Source: Taudactylus pleione
Lineage: Eukaryota; Chordata; Amphibia; Anura; Myobatrachidae
NCBI GenBank assembly: GCA_031769625.1
Contig: JAUIMM010000001.1
Span: 2,232,001 to 2,296,000 of the forward strand
Direction: 5' to 3'
Length of the DNA: 64,000 bases
Shown: one piece after another, positions 54,345-64,000 of the stretch
Layout of the letters: the number at the start of each line of letters is the position of its first letter
How positions within the stretch are numbered: the first letter of the stretch is position 1
The notes under the pieces: generated by a model
Seen by the model: the letters and a program-made list of their open reading frames with translations, nothing else
The model's database searches: none
What the model was told of the DNA's origin: nothing
Position numbers and translations under genes: made by a program

Positions 54345-57300
54345 GTAAGTGAGAAGAAGCCGGGACACTTTAGCATTGGTTTTACAATTGTTGTTATTTG
54401 TTTTTGGGAGAGGGGATTGTATTATTTTCCTTATTTAAAACAGCTTGAATTATTTTTAAATGCAATAGTACTAAGTAATGTGTACATACCTGTAATATAG
54501 TTGCCTAGTCGTTACAGTTAGCCGTCCAATCAACATATAACGCTAAATTCAAAATGATCAGGGGAAACAACAATTTAATAATACTCAGACATGACTCTGT
54601 AGGCAGAGCTAGTCCTGCACGGGGACTACTGGTCTCCCAATATATACTTACATATGAGAATGATCAATGAGGTACAACCTATATGGTTACATCTCAGAGA
54701 GAAATCCTAAAAAGAAATATATTAATAACACTCAAGGGCACTTATCTGCTTATATAATCTATATACATTCTGCAGAGTTTGGTAATAATCACTTAGTCAC
54801 ATATAAATCTCTGCCATCATAATCGTGTTGGATGCACAGACTGTAGAATGTCATTAGCAGCTGCAGCATCATACAAATACAATACTGGGAATCTCCCAAA
54901 CAGGTCTTTGCAGTGTGATTGAATTTACATACATAGAAATATGATTTGTACTGGCAGAACCTGGCTTAGGATAGTAATTAGGCACAGCATCCAGGTATTT
55001 ACACACAGGATTAAGACTAATCCATATAAACTAAATTTGCCACAATGATTGAGTCACAGGTTGGGTATATGTGTTTGTTATAAGATAGGTTAACAAGTCC
55101 CCATTATGACTGGGCTATTACCAAATGTAAGAAGACTTATCTGTAGAGAGTACCTCCAGGTAATATGTAGGAGAGGGTATGTACATGAAAGACCCCAGAC
55201 CATGAGTGACAACCAGCTTCTGCTGTTACTCTGTTATACAGACCCCATCCTTTTCAAGGTTCTCATAATGTGTTACTACTGACTACTGTATGTTTCTCAT
55301 GCCACACCAGTCTCCCTGCTCTCTCATCCACCGTCCTCTGTATAATGGTGTGACAGCAGAAGAAGGTTAGCACTCATGGTCTGGGATCTTTCATCTACAA
55401 TCTGCCTCCTATATACTACCTAACATTGGTGTAATTACCATAGGTGCAAGGGGTGCAGCTGCTATACAGCCCAGAGCTGAGGGGGAACCCTTCCTTGTCA
55501 AAGTTACATGTATTATATATATATTTCACCATTGGGTGATACATATGAGCTGTCATATTGCATTAGTTTTGTAACAAGTACTCAGTGAAGATTACGGATT
55601 TGCATGCAAAGCAAAAATATACAAATACAATTCCGACTAACTAACACTTTGGTTTGATGCACCTGGTGCAGATGGACAGGCTCATGTATGAAAGTAAAGT
55701 CCCACATCACACACCTGGAAATACACAGGGTGTTATAAGGCAGTGCATGCATTTGCAGGCCCAGATAGCCTCAGATAGTACACTTCTGCCAATGTACCAT
55801 TTACATACACAAATGTGACACCTGTAATAGGCACAGTCCTGATGTCCCCTCACTCTCATGATATTATGTAAGACATACTGTAAGTGAGATGGAGCCGAGC
55901 AGTATTCTAGGAGAAAAACAGGTAAATGCGGTGGTTCTAGTGTCGGTTGGGTGTGGAAGTGATGCAATCTTTCATCATGCACAATTATATTTTCTAGTGT
56001 ATCTGCTGCTGCTGTATACCCACAGAGGTGCAGAGTCATTGTCTGAGGGCAGTCCCAGGGACTGTGGCCTGTTGAATCACGTTTGCACATAGAGAAGTGT
56101 CCAACTTCTTGCAGTTTGTAAATGACCCTTAATGAAAGCAATCTGATTGGATTATTGTACAGTTACACGTAACCCCTATACAGTATATGTGTGCACAATC
56201 TTTACCTCTTAGCGTGTGGTTGCTGTGAAGCCTTTGGGTGGAAGTCATACATGTAGTTATGGTTTGGTTGGACATTAAGGGTCTAGTGTGGCTGTTTCTG
56301 ATCCTCTGGTCTTTCGGCACCTTGCGACCCACTTCCACTAAAGCGCCAGCTCTCAGAATACACTGTATAGGAAACATACATAAAGGAGGGTTATTATGAT
56401 TTGCACATTTATGGCATCATTTTGTTTTTGTATCTTTGTTTAGGAAAAGAAAGCGAAAGACAAATAGGGATCCGGCTCCAAGCTCATCACTGGACGCCGC
56501 TCCCGGTAAGAGAGGAGCCAGGATAAGTCTTATTACACCTTCAGTAATATAACTGTAATTACACACATTGCTGGTGTCCTGAGAGCTGCCTCCTAGTAAT
56601 TATACAGTGGGTCATTAATAATAATAATGCTCTTTATGGATTAGGGGTAGTTCTCCCGCACAGCTTTACATTGTTGTAAAATGATTGCTCTGTATTGTAC
56701 CACAGTGCTCGGTGCAGGTCTCAGCCACTATCTAGTTACTAGGAGCTGCCATGTCTGTGTGATATTCCAGCAATGATACAGTATCCCAAATGCTGCTATT
56801 GTTGGGGAGGGGGAACCATGTCAGAACTAGTCCCATAATACAATGTTATATAAATGATATATTCTTGGGGGCTGTAAACAGGAACAATCAGACATTGTTT
56901 GGAGATACCTTTACCCTCCCCAGTAATTACAATATTGGGCACATTATGCTGGAATATCTGTAAGTGATGGTGATTACCGGTGATTATATCATACATGCCT
57001 ACTCTCCCGGAGCGTCCAGGAGGCTCCCAAAAATTGTCTTGCACTCCCAGCCTCCTGGAAAAGTGGTCAAGTCTCCCGGGCGGCCACATTCCCTTGGACC
57101 CCCACACACACCCCTGCAGCAGAGGGGCAGATAAAGTGATTTGTGATGAATCGCATCATGATGGCCTTGCCCCCTGCTTCACAATCCTGGTAATCTCGTC
57201 ATTGTGTAGTGAGGACGGGGCCACGATGAGGCTATTCTACCATCACGCCCCCGCACCACCCCATGAGCCCCATCACGTCCCCCGTCCTGTTATATAACCT

Positions 57301-60300
57301 ATGCTCCATCCCTCTGTATGCTCTGCCAGCTACAGTCCCTCCAGCCCCTATTATCTTATCATTATGCTCTCCCTCTAGTCTATGAGCTCTAATTAGCGCC
57401 ACCATCTACCCTCTGTCTCACAGCTGCCATCCTTCACCAACCTTATATGTACTTGTGCTGTATTGTAGGTGTAAGTTGTATTTTGTATGATTTATATCTC
57501 TGGCACTACATTATTATTACTTATTTATGAACAGTTATATATATATATTCCCTATCACTTGGAGACACATTACTGCAGGGTTAATTATTTTCAATTTTTT
57601 GGCAAAAGCAAATTAACCTGCCAGTGTGTTTTTGTGTTTTTGTTTTTTGTGTTTTTTGGAGTGTGGGATGAAACCTGAGGAAACCCACCTAAACACAAGG
57701 AGAACATGCAAACTCTACACTCATAGTGGCTTGATCAGGAATCGAACTCAGGACATTATTGCATGATGACACTCATTTTAAACATGTATTGCTGGAGGTG
57801 ACACACACATATAAATAGCACATCTTACAGCTAACCTCTTGTCTTGCTTCCACAGAATGCGTTTTCTGCGGCCGTGCAGAGAATGACATGGCCAAATTTG
57901 GAGATTTGATAACTAATAGCAAAGAGAAGCTGACCGTCCACCACTACTGCCTGGTATATATGCAAATAAATGATTGATGAACATCAGTATACATACACAC
58001 ACAGGGTGGGACTGGCCCACAGGGGTATAGGGGAAATCCCCGGTGGGCCCCACTGTCTGAAAGCCCCACCCCCTCCTCTAGGCATCATGCTCCAGACTGT
58101 GCACTGAATTGTACATTGTTACTATATTAGAGGGTCAGTTACCTTGTGGAGCAGGACCCCTGATAAACATCAGTTCATGATTCACTTCTATAGAAACTAC
58201 ATCAAGATTTGCCTAATGGTTAGCTAAGCAAATGTGGCAGCTGTCCACACCCCCTCTATTGGATGACCACACCTCTTTGTTGGATGACCACACCCCCTCT
58301 GTCGGATAGGCCCCTATCACTGCTTTTCCCTGGTGAGCCCTTTATGCCCCAGTACGACACAATATATATATATTTCCTCCATTTTTAACTTTAGACATAG
58401 TGAATATTTTTTTGCGGAATCTTCCCCTAAGGATATGTAGATATCTGCACAGTTAATGCTAAATACAGGAAACAGTGTAACAATGTACTCCCAGTAATAA
58501 CACGGGAATATACGCTACAGACACAAGTGTATCACATTGTTATTGGGAATGCAGTACAGGTGTTAGCTCAGTGATTATACCCATAAGTACATCTCCCCTC
58601 TCTCTCTGATCCAGCTGCTATCCACCGGTATGCCGCAAAGAGGCAGAGACAGCCAAGGATTCTACGGCTTCCTCTTCACGGACGTGCGGAAGGCAGCGAG
58701 ACGGGCAGCAGAGATGGTGAGGGGGCTGATCATGGTGAAACTTCCTCATGTGTGACCGGCGCCCAGCAAACATTCTCTTTTTATGTCACAGGAAAACTGA
58801 ATTACACATATTGTGCCTGATCCTGAGTACACACATCGTCTAGTGTGTACCCAGCATAAAGTTGGGTACACACTAGGTCGACAGCCTATCTGACGATTGG
58901 TAAGTGTATACTTACCAATTCGTCTGCCCAATGTGCCGGGCTTGACAGCTCAAATGGGAGGGCATTTAAATCGCCCACCCAGTTGAGCTGACAATCACCG
59001 CCAGGTCTAGCTGTATGTGTACGGGTGATAGGCGGATCGTCCGTACATACCAGCAGATGGCCGATGTATCTTTCAGATATATCGGCAATCGGCTATGCCG
59101 CACAACAGATCAGATATGGCTGTGAACGACGTCTCCTATACACATGTACACACCCGGCGATGCACTATAGTTATATCACCCATTTAAGCGAGCAGGTGAT
59201 ATATCTATCGGTGTGTACCTGGCTTTAGAGCTGCTGTTTCCTATCTCTTCGACTATGGAGCAGCACAGAAGGTGGTTAGCAGAGGACCTGGCTATACGTG
59301 TTAATTACAGTGATGATTTTATAATTAGTAAAGGGGTTATTTAGGGGTGGGTAAGGGAAGCCAGCACTCAGGATCCTGGTGGTCAGAATCCCGATGCAGG
59401 CATCCCGACAGGTTTAGGATACTGACACCTGCAGGTAAGTATCCTAAACCCTCCCCCTAAACCTATCACTCCCTCCCCACAGCCAAACCTGTCCCTCCCT
59501 CCCCGCAGCCTAAACCTGTCCATCCTTCCCCACAGCTTAAACCTGTCCCTCCCTCCCCGCAGCCTAAACCTGTTGCTCCCTCCCCACAGTCTAAACCTGT
59601 CCCTCCCTCCCCGCAGCCTAAACCTGGCCCTCCCTCCCCATAGCCTAAACATGTCCCTCCCTCCCCACAGCCTAAACCTGTCCCTTCCTCACCACAGCCT
59701 AAACCTAGCCCTCCCTCCCCGCAGCCTAAACCTGTCCCTCCCTCCCCACAGCCTAAACCTGTCTCTCCCTCCCCACAGCCTAAACCTGTCCCTCCCTCCC
59801 CACAGCCTAAACCTGTTCCTCCCTCCCCGCAGCCTAAACCTATGCCTCCCTCCCCACAGCCTAAACCTGTCCCTCCCTCCCCGAAGCCTAAACCTCTCTT
59901 CCCTTCCCCCCTGCAGCTTAAACCTAGCCCTCCCCCAAGTGCCTAATCCTAACCCCTAGCACCCTCCCCCTTACTTACCGTCGGGATGCCGGTGGTTGGG
60001 ATGCTGGTGCCGGGTACTAAATGGTGTCTGGATTCCAGCACTGGCATTCTGAGCGCCGGCTTCCCGACAGCTGGGAAATAAACTACATCCCATTATATAT
60101 AGAGGGGAACCTCCTTACACCCATTGTTCTTCTCTTACTCACTATTGTCATTTGTCATTTATAATGTTTGCAGACCTGCACAGTGTGTAAGGAACCGGGA
60201 GCATCCATCCACTGCAGCAGGAAGGGCTGCACAGAGAACGTGCACTTCCCATGTGGCCAGGAGAAGGGCTTCATCTCCCAGTATGCCGAGCAGTTTCCGT

Positions 60301-61817
60301 GAGTAATCCATTTACTTCTAGGTATTGGCTACATCCCATTAGTTATAGCTAAAGTGCATTAAGTGCGAGAAATGCCATATGCAATGTACGTGATATCATA
60401 CTGTATTATTGGAGAATGTGGACGTGGGGATAAAGACTAAATATATAGATGATAGAGACCTGGCATTGAGCGTCGGGGAAAGGGGTGGTAACAAAACTTT
60501 GCTTTTGGGTGGATTGTTTAGTCTTTAAATGTAGAAGAGGTCACACATGGGGTGACAGCAGGAGGTAGCTCTATGGGAGAACATGCAGTTACAGAGGCTC
60601 TATTGATGTTTCCTTTGAAGTACTCACAATTTGTACTCTTACACTGTTCCCTTATAGATCATTTTGCACAAAGCATCGGCCCTTTCAGAAGGCTAAGCCA
60701 CAGGAAGACCCCAGTGCATGCACCATCTGCCTGGAAGATCTGACACCTTCTCCATCTTATGAGGTGATTAAATGCCCCTGCTGCAAACATACCTGGCTCC
60801 ACAGGACCTGCGTGCAGGTAAATTCTCACGTTACTACTTACTCCTCACCGGGACAGACTCTTATCAGAGCCAGTGTCTTGGCCAAAATAATCTTGATAAA
60901 TTGCCCCAAAAGTGCGATGAGATAAGCAGGAGGTGAGCCAGGAGGAGCCCCATGGAGTGGAGGGATTAGAGGAGAATGGGGGGTGGTCACCAATATCAAA
61001 TGCTGCCCTGAGGTCATGGGATATAAGAATAGTGAACTGGCCATGAGGAGGCCACCAGTGATTGTGGGGGGAATGAAGGGACCCAAAGCCTGATTGGAGA
61101 GGACCTAGGAGGGATTGGGAGGAGGGGAATGAGGTGCTGTCATTGTACACCAATCGCTCGCAGGGGCTTAGGGGTAAGGGGAGGACAGATGGGACACTAC
61201 ATATATCGCTCTGCATTTTATGGGTGATCTAATGCAGAAGCTGATAACTGTGTCCACTCTTTATACTGTATATGATGTTTTATGACACATGATGATGCTG
61301 CCTGACATTAGGCTGGTGTCTTATACTCACTCAGTCAGCTCTTGTGCAGGACTTTTGCTTTATAGCTGTAAGTATGTTATATATATATATATCTCCAAAT
61401 GACAGCCAGCACACGCTGTATATATCAGTCAGGCGGCTTTGTCTGTGGTGACGCCTCATTGGTGCTCAATGAACACCAAATCCACATCCAAAGTAGTTGC
61501 ACAAAAGCAGAGGTCACTCACCAGGACTTCTCTTCATAGTGGTAAAACACCTACTTTACTTGTCACAGCATTGGTGCAATAATCAAGAAGGTCGATGTTT
61601 CCACCGCAAAAACGCTGTCTTTTTCAAGACACCACCAGTGCATAGGACAGGACACGTATATATATATATATATTAATTAATTCGAACCTCTAACTGTACA
61701 TTTATTACAGATGCAGGCACTAAGCGCAGGAAAGTATTACCTGAAGTGTCCCATATGCCAGAATATGGAGCGCTTCCAGAAGGAGATGGTACGGATGGGC
61801 ATCTACATTCCTCACAG
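54331..61817 (+). CDS. PHF7-like: PHF7/G2E3-like gene, copy B (5' seven exons; 3' end outside window)
   Basis: Exons 54331-54344, 56444-56505, 57856-57953, 58615-58716, 60174-60298, 60658-60817 and 61711-61817 have the same lengths, phases and splice sites as copy A, with no frameshift or stop. All zinc ligands are kept. Relative to copy A the protein carries V-to-M, E-to-D and L-to-I in exon 3, L-to-P, H-to-Q and M-to-T in exon 4, and T-to-A in exon 7, against two silent changes. By homology, exons 8-10 would begin roughly 1.5 kb or more beyond the right edge. Copy B is therefore a plausible functional paralogue, but completeness cannot be judged here. Confidence 0.85.
55159..55420. mobile_element. 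Short inverted-repeat MITE in intron 1, copy B
   Basis: Exact positional duplicate of the 262-bp inverted-repeat element of copy A. Confidence 0.65.
56444..56505 (+). CDS. PHF7-like: PHF7-like copy B, exon 2
   Basis: 62 nt with the same splice sites as copy A; one silent difference (Ser20). Confidence 0.85.
57002..57242. repeat. GC-rich interspersed repeat in intron 2, copy B
   Basis: Duplicate of the repeat at 3985-4225, with a handful of substitutions. Confidence 0.5.
57653..57773 (-). mobile_element. V-SINE-type core fragment, copy B
   Basis: Duplicate of the fragment at 4631-4752 with the same conserved AACATGCAAACTCTACAC block on the plus strand. Confidence 0.6.
57856..57953 (+). CDS. 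PHF7-like: PHF7-like copy B, exon 3
   Basis: 98 nt; three amino-acid changes from copy A clustered within about ten codons (V-to-M, E-to-D, L-to-I). The CxxC and HHYC ligands are unchanged. Confidence 0.92.
58002..58360. mobile_element. hAT-like MITE in intron 3, copy B
   Basis: Duplicate of 4975-5333 with the same ends. Confidence 0.6.
58615..58716 (+). CDS. PHF7-like: PHF7-like copy B, exon 4
   Basis: 102 nt; three amino-acid changes from copy A (L-to-P, H-to-Q, M-to-T). Frame and splice sites are intact. Confidence 0.92.
58858..59226. mobile_element. Multi-hairpin MITE in intron 4, copy B
   Basis: Same 369-bp element at the orthologous place of copy B. Confidence 0.6.
59355..60075. mobile_element. 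GGGATGCC-type non-autonomous element with internal array, copy B
   Basis: Duplicate of 6331-7060; the right flank lacks about nine bases (atcacgcaa) present in copy A. Confidence 0.5.
59452..59936 (+). repeat. 27-bp tandem array, copy B
   Basis: Same 27-bp unit and about the same copy number as copy A, with scattered substitutions. Confidence 0.9.
60174..60298 (+). CDS. PHF7-like: PHF7-like copy B, exon 5
   Basis: 125 nt, identical to copy A over the exon. Confidence 0.94.
60658..60817 (+). CDS. PHF7-like: PHF7-like copy B, exon 6
   Basis: 160 nt, one silent change from copy A; RING-like ligands intact. The donor reads gtaaat instead of gtaagt in copy A, a slightly weaker match to the consensus. 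Confidence 0.94.
61711..61817 (+). CDS. PHF7-like: PHF7-like copy B, exon 7
   Basis: 107 nt, one amino-acid change from copy A (T-to-A). It is the last exon of copy B inside the window. Confidence 0.94.
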
Positions 61818-62265
61818 GTATATTATATAACTGTTTTATTTACCTTTAACATAATACTGTAGAATCCGGCACCACCCTCACCCTCATCCCTCACTGGGCG
61901 CATCGCTAAACGTATGGGCTGACCAGGGGCATAATGAGGCTGGAGGGGACCACGTGCAGATGTCTGTGAGCCACACACCCCCCTGACAATACATGTCAGT
62001 ATTCTGGCATTATACTTGGAAATGTGGTGTCAGCTACACTTATCTGGTGATCACGCCAGAAACTTGGTGCCGGCGCCACTTTGCATAATAACAGAGTAAT
62101 GTTGCTGGGCAGCAGCGGGATGGACTGTACATAGGTAATTGAGATGGCTGCAAGGAGTGCGCTGTGTGTCCCCTGCACCCATTATAGAGACGCCACTGGT
62201 GCCGATACATGTACATAGCTTACACGGGGAAGTGACCGCTCACTTCTGTGGTTGTTCACCTTGTA

Positions 62266-63146
62266 TTTCATACTAATGTAATGCTATAAGCAACATGTGC
62301 CCAATACTAATGTAATGCTATAAGCAACATGTGCCCAATACTAATGTAATGCTATAAGCAACATGTGCCCAATACTAATGTAATGCTATAAGCAACATGT
62401 GCCCAATACTAATGTAATGCTATAAGCAACATGTGCCCAATACTAATGTAATGCTATAAGCAACATGTGCCCAATACTAATGTAATGCTATAAGCAACAT
62501 GTGCCCAATACTAATGTAATGCTATAAGCAACATGTGCCCAATACTAATGTAATGCTATAAGCAACATGTGCCCAATACTAATGTAATGCTATAAGCAAC
62601 ATGTGCCCAATACTAATGTAATGCTATAAGCAACATGTACACAATACTAATGTAATGCTATAAGCAACATGTGCCCAATACTAATGTAATGTTATAAGCA
62701 ACATGTGCCCAATACTAATGTAATGCTATAAGCAACATGTGCCCAATACTAATGTAATGCTATAAGCAACATGTGCCCAATACTAATGTAATGCTATAAG
62801 CAACATGTGCCCAATACTAATGTAATGCTATAAGCAACATGTGCCCAATACTAATGTAATGCTATAAGCAACATGTGCACAATACTAATGTAATGCTATA
62901 AGCAACATGTGCCCAATACTAATGTAATGCTATAAGCAACATGTGCACAATACTAAGGTAATGCTATAAGCAACGTGTGCCCAATACTAATGTAATGCTA
63001 TAAGCAACATGTGCCCAATACTAATGTAATGCTATAAGCAACATGTGCCCAATACTAATGTACAATACTAATGTAATGCTATAAGCAACATGTGCCCAAT
63101 ACTAATGTAATGCTATAAGCAACATGTGCCCAATACTAATGTAATG
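62266..63146 (+). repeat. 34-bp tandem array, copy B
   Basis: Same unit as in copy A but about 25-26 units, including one truncated unit near 63058. Confidence 0.95.
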
Positions 63147-63347
63147 AAATTCATCAGTTCATTATTAAGCAAGTGGCCAAATGCAGTCGTCTGTAGATGC
63201 CGCTATGGTTCTATGGGGGGAGTCAGAGGTGGGCGCTGTACTGATTTGGAGACAAATGACGAGGGTTTCTGTTATGTGCATGCATCGGTGCCACATTGTG
63301 CATCTGCGGTGATGGCGTTGCCGCTCCGGTCGAGTTATGTTGCTACT

Positions 63348-64000
63348 CGCAGTAACACCACAGTGTAGGTAACACTTGCAGTAACACCACAGTGTAGGTA
63401 ACACTCGCAGTAACACCACAGTGTATGTAACACTCGCAGTAACACCACAGTATAGGTAATACTCGCAGTAACACCACAGTGTAGGTAACACTCGCAGTAT
63501 CACCACAGTGTAGGTAACACTCGCAATAACACCATAGTGTAGATAACACTCGCAGTAACACCACAGTGTAGGTAACACTCGCAGTAACACCATAGTGTCG
63601 GTAACACTCGCAGTAACACCATAGTGTAGGTAACACTTGCAGTAACACCACAGTGTATGTAACACTCGCAGTAACACCACAGTGTAGGTAACACTTGCAG
63701 TAACACCACAGTGTAGGTAACACTTGCAGTAGCACCACAGTGTAGGTAACACTCGCAGTAACACCACAGTGTAGATAACACTCGCAGTAACACCACAGTG
63801 TAGGTAACACTCGCAGTAACACCACAGTGTAGGTAACACTCGCAGTAACACCACAGTGTAGGTAACACTCGCAGTAGCACCACAGTGTAGGTAACACTCG
63901 CAGTAACACCACAGTGTAGGTAACACTCGCAGTAACACCACAGTGTAGGTAACACTCGCAGTAACACCACAGTGTAGGTAACACTCGCAGTAACACCACA
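63348..64000 (+). repeat. 29-bp tandem array, copy B (cut by window end)
   Basis: At least 22 units of the same 29-bp repeat; the array continues past the window. Confidence 0.95.

Larger units (their letters stand above)
53011..64000. repeat. Segmental duplication, right copy
   Basis: Partner of the left copy. Small indels distinguish them, for instance about 8 extra bases with an additional GCGCATGC-type motif near 53085 and a longer 34-bp array at 62.3-63.1 kb. Confidence 0.93.

Overview
The window is eukaryotic, most likely from an anuran amphibian with a large, repeat-rich genome. It holds small GT-AG spliced exons in long introns, V-SINE-type sequence, many Harbinger- and hAT-type MITEs, a large hAT transposon with a ZBED-type transposase, and a broken retrovirus-like element. 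The taxon is inferred from repeat content, not demonstrated. No prokaryotic features, tRNA or rRNA genes, or CRISPR arrays were seen.

The host gene content is one family. A PHF7/G2E3-like gene (extended PHD, then RING-like, then PHD fingers) can be reconstructed as ten exons at 1,313-14,141, giving a predicted protein of 372 residues with compatible phases at every junction. A second copy starts at 54,331 and runs off the right edge; seven intact exons are visible to 61,817. The first ~10.5 kb of the window realigns with 53,011-64,000 at an offset of about 53,015-53,027, including introns and nested repeats, so this is a tandem segmental duplication with a ~53 kb period. The two copies differ by about nine exonic substitutions, seven of them amino-acid changing, and by the length of their minisatellites.

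Layout: 1-14.1 kb is gene copy A with MITEs, a V-SINE fragment and 27-, 34- and 29-bp tandem arrays. From 14.1 to 25.1 kb lie a 20-bp array, a 3.8 kb insertion with ~560 bp inverted arms, and an acidic exon-like sequence that has expanded into a >2 kb GAT/AAC-rich repeat. From 25.1 to 27.9 kb there is a MITE built as a chain of twelve hairpins and an hAT MITE with a perfect 8-bp target duplication. From 27.88 to 34.76 kb is an almost complete 6.9 kb hAT transposon with a 16-unit, 160-bp array upstream of its transposase. From 35 to 41.8 kb is a mosaic of MITEs and inverted repeats. From 41.85 to 45.96 kb (minus strand) is a class I retrovirus-like gag-pro-pol remnant split by a Harbinger MITE. 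From 48.03 to 52.86 kb is an internally deleted, reversed copy of the hAT element. Gene copy B follows from 53.0 kb.

Functionally, the host genes look like chromatin-reading ubiquitin-ligase-type proteins (PHF7 is a male-germline factor in other animals). Everything between them appears to be mobile or tandemly repeated DNA.
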